In this document: piece by piece, positions 8,843 to 16,115 of the stretch
How the letters are laid out: the number at the start of each line of letters is the position of its first letter
How positions within the stretch are numbered: position 1 is the stretch's first letter
Position numbers and translations under genes: made by a program
Origin: a virus
Length of the DNA: 24,921 bases
Virus record (IMG/VR): IMGVR_UViG_3300025327_000478
Location: 1-24,921 of that record
Strand: one strand, 5' to 3'
The notes under the pieces: model-generated
What the model saw: only the letters and a program-made list of their open reading frames with translations
Database searches by the model: none
What the model was told of the DNA's origin: nothing

Positions 8843-9568
8843 ATGACCGCTAGTGTGCAGGACGCCTTTCCGGTGGTCGAGCCGGAACCGATGGGGCCGC
8901 CAGCCCCTGACGTTTCGGGCGGATCAGCGGATGCGGGTTCGGCAGCGACCGGCCCAGACGCAAGTGCTTTCGCTAAGGAGTTGGCCGAGGTAAAGGCACG
9001 TCTTGATAAGCTCCCCGATGACATCGATGCGAGGTTCAAGTCCGCCAAGGACAAGAGGTTCGCCAAGGTCGATGAAATCTACGAGTGGGTCAAGGCTGCG
9101 GGGGGAGACCCCAAGAAGATCGAGGACAAAATTGAGCGCCAGGCGCTCGTGGACCGATTGGAAGCCCTCGAAAAGCCAACTTCAAGTTCCGTCAGCGCTC
9201 CTGGCAGGGCGGCTGATGGGGACGCCGAGAGTAGAACGGCGAAATTCCTGAATGACCTGAAAGATGAGTCCGGAGTCGAACTAACCGACGAAGAGGTTCA
9301 CCAGATTTGGGACGGCAAACGCTATACCAACTGGGAGGACGCCTTCAGGGATGCCCGCAAGGCCGCTTTCAAGAAGGCCAAGGGCGAGAAGATCGGCGCC
9401 GGAGCCGTAGTCTTTGAGTCTGGCGTTGGCGTAACTTCCGCAACGGAAGATGAGCTGGCGCGGGAACTGAGAGACATCCAGGAGGGAAGACGCGGAAGCG
9501 CCATCTCACCTGAAAACAAGAAACGACGCGCTGAACTAAAGGCTCAACTCGCCTCGCAGAGGCGATAG
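8843..9568 (+). CDS. Putative capsid scaffolding protein
   Basis: 241 aa from the ATG at 8843, chosen over an in-frame TTG at 8822 because GGAGG lies 9 nt upstream of the ATG and the TTG would fall at or before the predicted transcription start. The N-terminus is Pro/Ala/Gly/Ser-rich and disordered-looking. Residues from about 35 on are strongly charged and helical (FAKELAEVKARLDKL, later EDELARELRDIQEGR), with a basic C-terminus ending ELKAQLASQRR. A disordered acidic start, coiled coil and basic helical tail, directly before the capsid gene, match phage scaffolding proteins, which guide capsid assembly and then leave. No protease motif was seen. No sequence signature proves it. Confidence 0.6.
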   Translation: MTASVQDAFPVVEPEPMGPPAPDVSGGSADAGSAATGPDASAFAKELAEVKARLDKLPDDIDARFKSAKDKRFAKVDEIYEWVKAAGGDPKKIEDKIERQALVDRLEALEKPTSSSVSAPGRAADGDAESRTAKFLNDLKDESGVELTDEEVHQIWDGKRYTNWEDAFRDARKAAFKKAKGEKIGAGAVVFESGVGVTSATEDELARELRDIQEGRRGSAISPENKKRRAELKAQLASQRR

Positions 9569-9825
9569 TGCCGCTCGATTGGATGCACCTAGAAGGCGAG
9601 GAGAAGGCGCAAGCCATCCTCGATGATATTGAGGGCCTGGAAGACGCCGAGGTTCAGTCACTCCTAGAGGAGTGGCGCGAACTGGAGGGCTCAGACGACT
9701 CTAAGTTGTCTGACCTGACGCGCCTTGCCCTTGATTTTCTTGCACGCAAGAGTGGTGCCCCAACGAGCCGAGAGCGGGCTAGAGCCAGCCTTCAGCGCCG
9801 AGGGGTAATAGAATGGCCTCCTTGA
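9568..9825 (+). CDS. Small acidic hypothetical protein before major capsid gene
   Basis: 85 aa with a GTG start in a TAGTG overlap with the scaffold stop. The sequence is acidic and helical (KAQAILDDIEGLEDAEVQSL) with a basic end (RERARASLQRRG). It overlaps the major capsid gene by 13 nt. An ATG at 9583 is an alternative start. Its place suggests a capsid-assembly or minor head protein, but no family was recognised. Confidence 0.55.
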   Translation: MPLDWMHLEGEEKAQAILDDIEGLEDAEVQSLLEEWRELEGSDDSKLSDLTRLALDFLARKSGAPTSRERARASLQRRGVIEWPP

Positions 9826-11060
9826 TCCAAACGGTTTCCTCGACTGCGGTGGGCGGGCAAAACCTTCCCAATTCAGTCAGGACCCAGTACATTGAGAACT
9901 ACATCGAAGCTGCCGAGATGGCGCGCGTCTACGACCAGATTGCTGCGCCCATTGGCAGAGACATGAGCAACCTTGCTCGTGGTTCCTCGGTGCAGGTTAA
10001 TGCCCTTTCGGACATGCAGCCTGGCACCTCGGCAATCTCCGAAGTCTCGGACATCGCCATGCAGGCACTCAGGGACGCGACCCTGAGCATCACCCCCACC
10101 AGCCGCGGCGAGGGCATTCAGTGCTCCGAGCTGCTTCTAAACCAGGCATACACCGACTACGGTGCCCAGCGGTTTGGGATCGTCGGCAAGGGGTTGATGG
10201 AAAGCCTTGAGGTTCTGGCCCGCGACGCGGCCACTCAGGGAAGTCTCGTCATCCGCCAGGGCGTTGCTGCCCGAACCTCACTTCTGGCTTCTGCAACGGG
10301 CCACCGGGCGACCGACGGCCTGTTCAGTGACGCCTCGACGATGCTGGAAACCCTCAAGTGCCCTGGCTTCAAGGGCATGGGCGGGGGTCGGCGCTGGGTT
10401 GCGATCATGCACCCGGCCGCCTTCCATGACATCCGCGAGGACGGAAACGTCCAGAACGTCGGCATCTACCAAGACAAGGGGATCATCCTCAATTATGAGT
10501 TGGGGAGCATCGGTCCATTCGCTCTCGTGAGTTCAGCCTGGGCGAAGGTCTTCGGTGGAGCCGGGGCTCCTTTGACTGATCCGGGTTCAGCGGTGTTCTA
10601 CACCCTGACCTCCTCGGTCAACGCCCTGGACAAGACCTTGGTCCTGTCCACGGTAACACACCTGGACACACCCACCAACAAGTGGCTTACCATCGGCACG
10701 CGAGAGACGGGCGATACGTCCTACCCGCTGAACGATCGGGTGCGCTTTGTGTCTCATGCCGCTGGAGTAGTGACGTTTGTTGGCGAGGCCTCCAACGGCG
10801 GGTTGCGCTTTGACCATGCCGCGGCCACCTGGGTCGGGAATGCCTCAGATGTGTTCCCCATCGTCTTCGGTGGACCGATGTCGCTGGCGAAGGTCTACGA
10901 GCCTTCGGTTGGCGAGTACGGCACCATCGTTGGCCCGAAGCGCGACGGCTCACTGGACCAGTGGGTCACACTCGGCTTCAAGTGGTACGGGAACTACGGC
11001 CGGATGAGCGAGAGCTGGCTCATGCGGGCCGAGGTTGCCTCGAGCGCAAGCGTCGCGTAA
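9813..11060 (+). CDS. Major capsid protein, N4-gp56 / HK97-fold type
   Basis: 415 aa, the size expected for an HK97-fold capsid subunit. Features that resemble the N4-gp56 family are the N-terminal RTQYIENYIEAAEMARVYDQ followed by IAAPIGRDMSNLARGSSVQV, the segment LRDATLSITPTSRGEGIQCS (about 86-105), a helix carrying LEVLARDAATQGSL, the strand WVAIMHPAAFHDIRED (about 195-210), and the C-terminal QWVTLGFKWYGNYGRMSESW. Residues about 252-350 are Thr/Val/Gly-rich and beta-like, and probably form an inserted surface domain between core segments. The start is supported by GAGGGG 7 nt upstream. It follows scaffold-like genes and is followed by a decoration-like gene, the usual order. Confidence 0.85.
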   Translation: MASLIQTVSSTAVGGQNLPNSVRTQYIENYIEAAEMARVYDQIAAPIGRDMSNLARGSSVQVNALSDMQPGTSAISEVSDIAMQALRDATLSITPTSRGEGIQCSELLLNQAYTDYGAQRFGIVGKGLMESLEVLARDAATQGSLVIRQGVAARTSLLASATGHRATDGLFSDASTMLETLKCPGFKGMGGGRRWVAIMHPAAFHDIREDGNVQNVGIYQDKGIILNYELGSIGPFALVSSAWAKVFGGAGAPLTDPGSAVFYTLTSSVNALDKTLVLSTVTHLDTPTNKWLTIGTRETGDTSYPLNDRVRFVSHAAGVVTFVGEASNGGLRFDHAAATWVGNASDVFPIVFGGPMSLAKVYEPSVGEYGTIVGPKRDGSLDQWVTLGFKWYGNYGRMSESWLMRAEVASSASVA

Positions 11061-11130
11061 CATAGTCTGGGAGGGTTCTCTTGAGGATCACATCGTGCCC
11101 GGCTTTGCAAAATGGGGTGCCCTCCCGGTA

Positions 11131-11151
11131 GGCTAGACTAAACCTCTAGCC
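11131..11151 (+). other. Hairpin upstream of decoration-like gene
   Basis: GGCTAG and CTAGCC pair perfectly around the 9-nt loop ACTAAACCT. The next gene's likely Shine-Dalgarno (GGGG, 11152-11155) begins directly after the stem. Farther out, GGGAGGG (11069-11075) and CCCTCCC (11120-11126) are also perfectly complementary, so the 103-nt gap after the capsid gene may be well folded. There is no U-run, so a plain intrinsic terminator is unlikely. Confidence 0.4.
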
Positions 11152-11163
11152 GGGGAAAAGACA

Positions 11164-11598
11164 ATGGCTGTTGGAACTAGCACGTACAAGGGTCTCGCCG
11201 TCCCCCTCAACGGGGAAGTCGAACTCAGACAAGACACTGCGGCAACCGACTTCGTCACCCTGAGTGGCGATGCCAGCATCAGTGGGGATTACCTCGTGTG
11301 CCGCACCGGATCGACCGAGGTGTTCGTAATCAACTCGGCCGGTGCCATCGCTGCGGGCTCAATCACTACCGGAGTAGGCGTGGCTGGACTGCGACTGGAT
11401 ACTCTAAAGTCGCTGAAGTTCTCCGCCCCCTACACCACGGCTCTGCCCACGACTGGGCTTGCCAAGGGTGAGATGTTCCTGGTGATCGCTTCAGGGACGC
11501 CGCAACTCGCCGTCCAAATCGCTGCTGCGAGCACGGTGAACGTGCTCAGGTACTTCACCGCCAATACGGCAACGTTCGGTCGGGCGAGCGCCTCCTAA
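11164..11598 (+). CDS. Putative capsid decoration / head surface protein
   Basis: 144 aa, small and beta-rich, with many Thr, Ala, Ser and Gly and few charges (TLSGDASISGDYLVCRTGST, then EVFVINSAGAIAAGS). It is the first gene after the major capsid protein, where small capsid-stabilising or decoration proteins are common. The segment LSGDASISGDYLV...FVINSAGAI also resembles short beta repeats of phage fibre proteins, so a head fibre is possible. The ATG at 11164 has GGGG 8 nt upstream. Hairpins lie on both sides of the gene, consistent with separate control or RNA processing. Family not identified; the role is inferred from position and composition. Confidence 0.5.
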   Translation: MAVGTSTYKGLAVPLNGEVELRQDTAATDFVTLSGDASISGDYLVCRTGSTEVFVINSAGAIAAGSITTGVGVAGLRLDTLKSLKFSAPYTTALPTTGLAKGEMFLVIASGTPQLAVQIAAASTVNVLRYFTANTATFGRASAS

Positions 11599-11615
11599 CA
11601 ACTGAATAGCCTGAA

Positions 11616-11644
11616 GGGCGGGGGCGCTAACCTCGCCCCCGCCC
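11616..11644 (+). terminator. Strong GC hairpin after decoration-like gene
   Basis: GGGCGGGGGCG (11616-11626) pairs with CGCCCCCGCCC (11634-11644) over 11 perfect base pairs around the loop CTAACCT. No U-run follows; instead GGAGGG, the Shine-Dalgarno of the next gene, begins at 11645. It may be a leaky terminator, an mRNA-stabilising 3' end for the abundant head-protein message, or a translational control element for the glycosyltransferase. Confidence 0.45.
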
Positions 11645-11653
11645 GGAGGGATA

Positions 11654-12745
11654 ATGCGAGTTTTTGTCGGCGGAGTATCATCGGAATACGCACATGGGGG
11701 TTGCGTAGAATCGTTCCTTACCATCAGATTGAGGCCCGGAGACGAGCGCAAGTACCAGTGGCGCACGCGCGGAGACATTGCCCGTACCGAACTCTGTGAC
11801 GAGTTTATGCGTCGCAAGGAGTTCGACGCCTTCTTCCTGGTGGACGTGGACATGCTGTTCGACCACGACATCCTGGAGAGGATGCGGTCACACGACCTAG
11901 ATATTGTCAGCGGGCACTACTTCCGCAGGCGCTTCAACCCAATGATTTCGATTGCCGAGGTCGGGGAATGGCCCTATGAGCCACTGTACGACATCCCCGA
12001 TGACGGGCTGATTGAGGTCTCGACCAGCGGTTTCGGCTGTCTGCTTATCAAGAGGAATGTTCTGGAAGCAGTACAGAAGACGATGGATCCCAAGGAGCCA
12101 ATCCTGGGAATGGGGCCCCTGCCCGAGATGACCAATGGTGATCGAGGCCCGTTTGGAGCAGACTTCGTGTTCTCCGCAAGGGCCAGACAATTGGGTTACA
12201 AGCACTGGGTGGATTGCAATCCCGTGGCGGAGGCCAGGCACGCGGCGACCGTGTTCTTGGACAGGAAACTGTACAAGAAGGTCCGTGACTGGCAGGTAGA
12301 GAAAGCCGCCGACCACTGGAACAAAATCTGGCAACTCAATCTGGAGGTTCATGGAATGGACGCAAAGACCGCCGACGCACGAGTGAAACAACTCCAACTG
12401 ATCCGCAAAGGCTTTGCCGATAGCTTGCGGGATTTTGAGGATCAGGCGGCGAACCTGCGCACCCGCATTTTCATCGTGGATGGGCAGATTGCCGAACGAG
12501 AAATTGACATACAGACAGCGCCGCCGGAACCAAAGACGCTGACGGCAGAAGACTCTCCGAAGCCGCTATTTCTGGGAAAGTTGCCCGTGTTCAACTCAGA
12601 GGAAGAGGCGAAGGCCGCCCTGGCGAATAGGGGCAAGGGACCAGAGGGAGAGAGCGAAGAAGAGGGTCAACGTCTTAGGGAACCGGTAGCCAAGAAAACC
12701 GCACAGGATTTCTTGGGGGCGCTAAACGATGGCTCGGCCTCTTGA
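11654..12745 (+). CDS. GT-A-fold glycosyltransferase with long C-terminal extension
   Basis: 363 aa. The first ~200 residues look like a GT-A nucleotide-sugar glycosyltransferase: RGDIARTELCDEFMRRKEFD leads to FFLVDVDMLF with a DxD motif (DVD, residues 64-66) that would bind the metal and sugar nucleotide. Then come DIVSGHYFRRR (83-93), STSGFGCLLIKRNVLE (123-138) and GADFVFSARARQLGY with WVDCNPVAEARHA (168-197), similar to the acceptor-site and metal-His region of GT2-like enzymes. Residues ~205-363 are an added helical, charged and then Pro/Glu-rich tail with no recognised domain. GGAGGG at 11645 serves the start. Its place next to capsid genes raises the possibility that it glycosylates the virion; it could instead modify host surface sugars. 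Confidence 0.68.
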   Translation: MRVFVGGVSSEYAHGGCVESFLTIRLRPGDERKYQWRTRGDIARTELCDEFMRRKEFDAFFLVDVDMLFDHDILERMRSHDLDIVSGHYFRRRFNPMISIAEVGEWPYEPLYDIPDDGLIEVSTSGFGCLLIKRNVLEAVQKTMDPKEPILGMGPLPEMTNGDRGPFGADFVFSARARQLGYKHWVDCNPVAEARHAATVFLDRKLYKKVRDWQVEKAADHWNKIWQLNLEVHGMDAKTADARVKQLQLIRKGFADSLRDFEDQAANLRTRIFIVDGQIAEREIDIQTAPPEPKTLTAEDSPKPLFLGKLPVFNSEEEAKAALANRGKGPEGESEEEGQRLREPVAKKTAQDFLGALNDGSAS

Positions 12746-13292
12746 GGTTATCAGGCACTGCTGCCTGGTAGGGACGAACCTTGAGCGCGCCGACCTGAGA
12801 TCCATGGACCTCAGGGGAGTGAACTTTACCAATTCAAACCTGCGTGGGGCAGACCTGTCCCACGCCGACTGTCGGGGAGCGATCTTCGTGAAGGCGGACC
12901 TCTCGCGGGCGTGCCTCTACAACACGAACTGCGAGGATGCGGACTTCAGCAACGCCGACCTCACCATGTCCTACCTACGGGCCACTAATTTCAACCACGC
13001 CACGATGTGGTGGGCATCCCTAAGAAGGGTGACGGCCAAGAGCGCCTTCTTCCTTGGGGCAGACATGACCGGCGTAGACATGGCTTACGGGTTCTTTCTG
13101 GGATCTAGGTTTGGGCCTCCTCTTTGCAAGGCCGACCAGATGCGGAATGTTGACAAGGCGGTCTTCCACTGGTACTGGAACCCCAAGGGAGGCATCCCAT
13201 CCTACGACCCGAAAGAGGGGTACGTGGATCTCTGGCACAGCGTCCTGGGGGGAATCTCCATCCAGGAGAATGCCGCGGCTAGGCCGAAATGA
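12729..13292 (+). CDS. Pentapeptide-repeat protein (copy 1)
   Basis: 187 aa. Residues ~13-132 are about 24 consecutive five-residue repeats of the A(D/N)LxX type (LERAD LRSMD LRGVN FTNSN LRGAD LSHAD ...), which fold into a right-handed quadrilateral beta-helix. The last ~50 residues form a non-repeat cap (NVDKAVFHWYWNPKGGIPSY, then DP) that closely matches the end of the second copy at 13723. Some pentapeptide proteins mimic DNA and protect gyrase, but many have no known role, and no function is assigned here. It overlaps the glycosyltransferase by 17 nt and has GGGGG upstream, and ends in an ATGA overlap with the coiled-coil gene. Confidence 0.85.
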   Translation: MARPLEVIRHCCLVGTNLERADLRSMDLRGVNFTNSNLRGADLSHADCRGAIFVKADLSRACLYNTNCEDADFSNADLTMSYLRATNFNHATMWWASLRRVTAKSAFFLGADMTGVDMAYGFFLGSRFGPPLCKADQMRNVDKAVFHWYWNPKGGIPSYDPKEGYVDLWHSVLGGISIQENAAARPK

Positions 13293-13726
13293 GACATCGC
13301 GCCCTTGAGTTGAGATTGCAGGAACTGGAAATGCAACTGGAGTTCCTGGTCAAACAGGTCAATGAGGCAAGAGCCTCCGGGGCGGAGAAGACCGTCATTG
13401 CCGAGCTGATGCTGAAGTACACCGATGTCGAGGCTCGGATGGACGAGATACATCTGTGGGAAAAGGCGGAGGAGCAGAACCCGCGGTATGGAACCCAGAT
13501 CAGAGTCAACGGGATGTGGCGCCCGAAGTTGCCGGAGTTTGGATCTCTGGAGAGGGCACTAGAGGCCATGAATTCCCCAACTGGGGGAGGACATTCGGCG
13601 GCGGCTGTGAGGGCGGCAAGGGAGTTTCGGTCCAGCGAGGACGCCAGGGAAACTGTCAGGTCCTTAGACGGTAGAAGCCCACTCGTTCCAGAGGAAGAAC
13701 GGAAGCCGTTCAACACGACGCTATGA
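13289..13726 (+). CDS. Small coiled-coil hypothetical protein
   Basis: 145 aa, started in an ATGA overlap. The first ~60 residues form a heptad-like charged helix (LELRLQELEMQLEFLVKQVN), followed by a mixed central part with YGTQIRVNGMWRPKLPEFGS and a polar, probably disordered end. It lies between the two pentapeptide-repeat genes and ends in another ATGA overlap, so it is likely made together with them and may bind one. No family recognised. Confidence 0.6.
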   Translation: MRHRALELRLQELEMQLEFLVKQVNEARASGAEKTVIAELMLKYTDVEARMDEIHLWEKAEEQNPRYGTQIRVNGMWRPKLPEFGSLERALEAMNSPTGGGHSAAAVRAAREFRSSEDARETVRSLDGRSPLVPEEERKPFNTTL

Positions 13727-14343
13727 CCAGCGTAGATAAGCGCCTGGAGCTGGCTTACAAGAGTTCCCTCGTCGGGGCGAACCTGGAGAGAGCGGATTTG
13801 CGTGGTCTGGATTTGCGAGGCATCAATCTGACCAGCGCCAACCTCCGAGGGGCCGATTTGTCGCAGGCGAACTTGTCGCAGGCGACGCTGATTAGGACTG
13901 ATTTGTCCAGGGCCAACATCCAGCGGGCGAACTTCGCCAATGCCGACATGACGGGCTGCGACCTTACGGGGACTTATGGCAGAGGGGCAAAGTTCTACAG
14001 GACCAAGTTGTGCCTTGCCTATCTGAGATATGCCCAGTTCAAGAACGCATTCTTCATTGAGTGTGATCTGACGTCGGCCGACTTCTTGAATAGCCTCTTC
14101 CTTGGGGCGAAGTTTGATGGCTCCAACACAGAGGGCGTGAAGAATGCCGATAGGGCCATCTTCCTGTGGTGGTGGTCGCCGCTAAAGACTGGGAAAATCA
14201 GCTACGATCCTCTACCGGGGTGGCTGCAACTGGACGAGAGCGTTACCGGGGTCGAGAGCGTTCGAGAGAACGCCGCCCGAGAGCGTGTTGAAGACTCCGT
14301 ACAGAAGGCGTGGGAGGTCATGGACGATGCCTCGAAAGCGTAA
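13723..14343 (+). CDS. Pentapeptide-repeat protein (copy 2)
   Basis: 206 aa and a clear paralogue of the product at 12729. Both begin their repeats with LVG(A/T)NLERADLR followed by LRG(I/V)N and LRGADLS. About 24 pentapeptide units cover residues ~16-137 (LERAD LRGLD LRGIN LTSAN LRGAD LSQAN ...). The C-terminal part again contains the shared cap: NADRAIFLWWWSPLKTGKIS leading to YDPLPGW, and SVTGVESVRENAARERVE. The repeats here are more regular than in copy 1. It overlaps the preceding gene by ATGA and the following coiled-coil gene by 17 nt. The function is unknown; the gene pair and shared cap suggest two subunits of one structure or two targets of one activity. Confidence 0.86.
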   Translation: MTSVDKRLELAYKSSLVGANLERADLRGLDLRGINLTSANLRGADLSQANLSQATLIRTDLSRANIQRANFANADMTGCDLTGTYGRGAKFYRTKLCLAYLRYAQFKNAFFIECDLTSADFLNSLFLGAKFDGSNTEGVKNADRAIFLWWWSPLKTGKISYDPLPGWLQLDESVTGVESVRENAARERVEDSVQKAWEVMDDASKA

Positions 14344-14656
14344 GGACCAGCCGGTTCCTCTGGAAGAACTGCGGTTCTCGGGGGATGCTAACCTCATTCT
14401 TGCCAGACTCAAGGCAGAATTGGCCGAAAGGGACAGGTACATCAATGTCCTGGAGAATAAGAACCTGGGTATGGAGAAGTGTGCCAATAGGGTCTGGGCT
14501 GCCCTGGAGGAGGCGGAGGCAATGGCTAATCGCTTCCCGCAGTTTGTCCAGGATGCCCTGAATGACCCGAAGAAGCACGCCTCCAGACTAGCCGAGGCGG
14601 CTCGCTATGGCAGGATCTTCCGGGAAGCGAAGGACGACTTCCAGAGACTCAGATGA
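14327..14656 (+). CDS. Small helical hypothetical protein
   Basis: 109 aa from the ATG at 14327, preferred over a GTG at 14285 because GGGAGG lies 9 nt upstream and the resulting 17-nt overlap matches the local style. The N-terminus is basic (MPRKRKDQPVP), followed by a helical, coiled-coil-like part (ILARLKAELAERDRYINVLE) and a basic end (RYGRIFREAKDDFQRLR). It follows the second pentapeptide gene as the other coiled-coil gene follows the first, though the two small proteins are not visibly alike. It ends in ATGA with the cytidylyltransferase gene. Function unknown. Confidence 0.6.
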   Translation: MPRKRKDQPVPLEELRFSGDANLILARLKAELAERDRYINVLENKNLGMEKCANRVWAALEEAEAMANRFPQFVQDALNDPKKHASRLAEAARYGRIFREAKDDFQRLR

Positions 14657-15366
14657 CTCGTGCGCAGAAGGTCCTCGGGGTTACGGCCGCCAGAGGGGGA
14701 AGCAAGGGAGTTCCTCGGAAGAACATCCGCCAGATCGGCGGCATTCCTCTGATTGCCTACACCATCCGAGAAGCCAAGAAGAGCCGTCTCATCAGTAGAT
14801 ACATTGTGTCTACGGACGACGATGAGATAGCCGAGGTTGCCCGCCACTATGGGGCTGAGGTTTTGATGCGGCCGGCGGAACTGGCCGAAGACCACACCCC
14901 CATGATTGCCGTGATGCAGCACGCCCTGAAATGGTGCGAGGAGGAAGAGGGGGAATGGTATGACATCGTGGCCGATCTCAGATGCACCAATCCTCTCAAG
15001 ACGGCCCATGACATCGACGGGGCAATAGAGAAACTGATCCACACCGGGGCGGATGGCGTTATCGGGGTTACAAAGTTGGACGACCACCACCCGGCACGGA
15101 TTAAGCGGGTCTTCGAGGATAGACTGATTGACTTTGCCTGGCCCGAGCCGCCGGCCGGATTGAGACAGGAACTGAAACCCGATGCCTTCATTCGCAACGG
15201 CAGCCTGTATGTGGTTCTTAGGGACGCACTTTTGGACGGCATTCTTCTTCAGGGCAGCGACAATCTTAGACCTTGGTATATGCCGCTGGAGAAGAGTGTG
15301 AACATCGACTCTGAGCTGAACTTCGTGTTGGTGGAGGCGCTCCTTGGACGCAACCGCCAGATTTGA
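14653..15366 (+). CDS. CMP-nonulosonate (sialic-acid-type) cytidylyltransferase family protein
   Basis: 237 aa, the normal length of a single-domain acylneuraminate cytidylyltransferase. These enzymes activate nonulosonic acids (sialic, legionaminic, pseudaminic) or KDO by transfer of CMP from CTP. Motifs: the CTP-binding loop AARGGSKGVPRKN (12-24), IPLIAYTIREAKKSRLI (31-47), STDDDEIA (53-60), RPAELAED (73-80), RNGSLYV (181-187) and VNIDSELNFVLVE (216-228). It is the first gene of the sugar cassette and starts in an ATGA overlap. A pathway partner, a NeuB-type synthase, is three genes downstream. The exact sugar cannot be read from the sequence. Confidence 0.85.
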   Translation: MTRAQKVLGVTAARGGSKGVPRKNIRQIGGIPLIAYTIREAKKSRLISRYIVSTDDDEIAEVARHYGAEVLMRPAELAEDHTPMIAVMQHALKWCEEEEGEWYDIVADLRCTNPLKTAHDIDGAIEKLIHTGADGVIGVTKLDDHHPARIKRVFEDRLIDFAWPEPPAGLRQELKPDAFIRNGSLYVVLRDALLDGILLQGSDNLRPWYMPLEKSVNIDSELNFVLVEALLGRNRQI

Positions 15367-16075
15367 CCTGGGAGACAGGGAGTACATCTTCACGGCCCCA
15401 ACGAGTCTCCAGTTCAAGACGGTCAAGAAGATCATCGACTCCTATTATGGAGAAGAGCGGGTCCGCAAGAGAATTGGCGATGTTCATCACATCGTTGATG
15501 TGGGTGCATGTATAGGAACGATGTCTCTTTGCTATACGACCATCTGGCCCGATGCGGAAATTCTAGCCATAGAGCCACATCCGCTGAACTTCAAGTATCT
15601 TGTGGAGAATTGCAAGGCGTTCAAGAACATCCATCCTGTGTGTATCGCCCTAGGCGACAAAGAGGAGAGAATACGCCTCGCCCTTCCATCTCCCGAGCAG
15701 CGCCCATTGTATCCGCAGTTCAGTAGGCTCGCCAATGTCGGCATGGCTTCTCGATACGGGAACTCCGATAACTACGTGGCCGAAGTGGATGCAGTAACCC
15801 TGGACAGTATTGTCGGGTGGGACGTGGACCTTATCAAGATCGACGTGGAGGGTTCGGAGGTTTCTGTTCTTCGGGGGGCAGAGAGGACCATCGAGGCCAC
15901 TCATCCGTTCCTGGTTGTGGAGGCCAGGGAGGAGAACCAGAAGATGGCGGGGGGGTCCCTCGAAGAGTTGAGCAACAGCCTGAAGAGGCTGGGCTACATT
16001 CACAGATGGCAATGGGGTGGCGATGCCTGTCTTCAACACCCGCTGAGGAAGCCGTTGTGGACACACTATTCATAG
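15344..16075 (+). CDS. FkbM-family SAM-dependent methyltransferase
   Basis: 243 aa. Class I methyltransferase signature: HIVDVGACIGTMSL (49-62) for SAM binding, AIEPHPLNFKYLVEN (75-89) for the acidic ribose-binding position, and the FkbM hallmark DLIKIDVEGSEVSVLRGA (162-179). Members methylate hydroxyl groups of sugars or polyketides; O-methylation of a glycan is the natural reading here. The start is TTG at 15344, with GGAGG 6 nt upstream, and a 23-nt overlap with the cytidylyltransferase gene. The next coding trace (a NeuB N-terminal stump) overlaps its end. Confidence 0.85.
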   Translation: MDATARFDLGDREYIFTAPTSLQFKTVKKIIDSYYGEERVRKRIGDVHHIVDVGACIGTMSLCYTTIWPDAEILAIEPHPLNFKYLVENCKAFKNIHPVCIALGDKEERIRLALPSPEQRPLYPQFSRLANVGMASRYGNSDNYVAEVDAVTLDSIVGWDVDLIKIDVEGSEVSVLRGAERTIEATHPFLVVEAREENQKMAGGSLEELSNSLKRLGYIHRWQWGGDACLQHPLRKPLWTHYS

Positions 16076-16113
16076 CCGAACTCGGCAGTATGCACAAGGG
16101 CATTGGAGGTTGA
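16057..16113 (+). pseudogene. N-terminal stump of a NeuB-type synthase gene
   Basis: An 18-codon frame from GTG 16057 reads FIAELGSMHKGI before a stop, and 10 of these 12 residues equal FAAELGSLHKGI at the start of the NeuB-type gene at 16741. Most base differences between the two are at third codon positions, so both were once coding. GAGGAA lies 6 nt before the GTG, and the frame overlaps the FkbM stop by 19 nt, as expected for a real gene in this operon. The rest of the gene is missing; the second glycosyltransferase follows at once. Seen: the homologous segment. Inferred: it is a remnant left by recombination. Confidence 0.6.
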
Positions 16114-16115
16114 TC

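Noticed and set aside
11081-11113. Promoter TTGAGG ... CAAAAT after the capsid gene
   Set aside because: Spacing is 21 nt and the -10 is poor; TTGCAA with TAGGCT nearby is also weak.
11616-11644. Classical rho-independent terminator
   Set aside because: The stem is strong but no U-run follows and a Shine-Dalgarno begins immediately after it, so a full stop of transcription is doubtful; listed with modest confidence only.
14285-14326. GTG at 14285 as start of the small helical gene
   Set aside because: The ATG at 14327 has GGGAGG 9 nt upstream and gives a 17-nt overlap like others here; the extra residues are a shadow of the pentapeptide gene.
15817-16113. 98-aa frame overlapping the FkbM gene
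   Set aside because: Only its last 18 codons carry a signal (the NeuB stump); the rest is a shadow of the methyltransferase frame.
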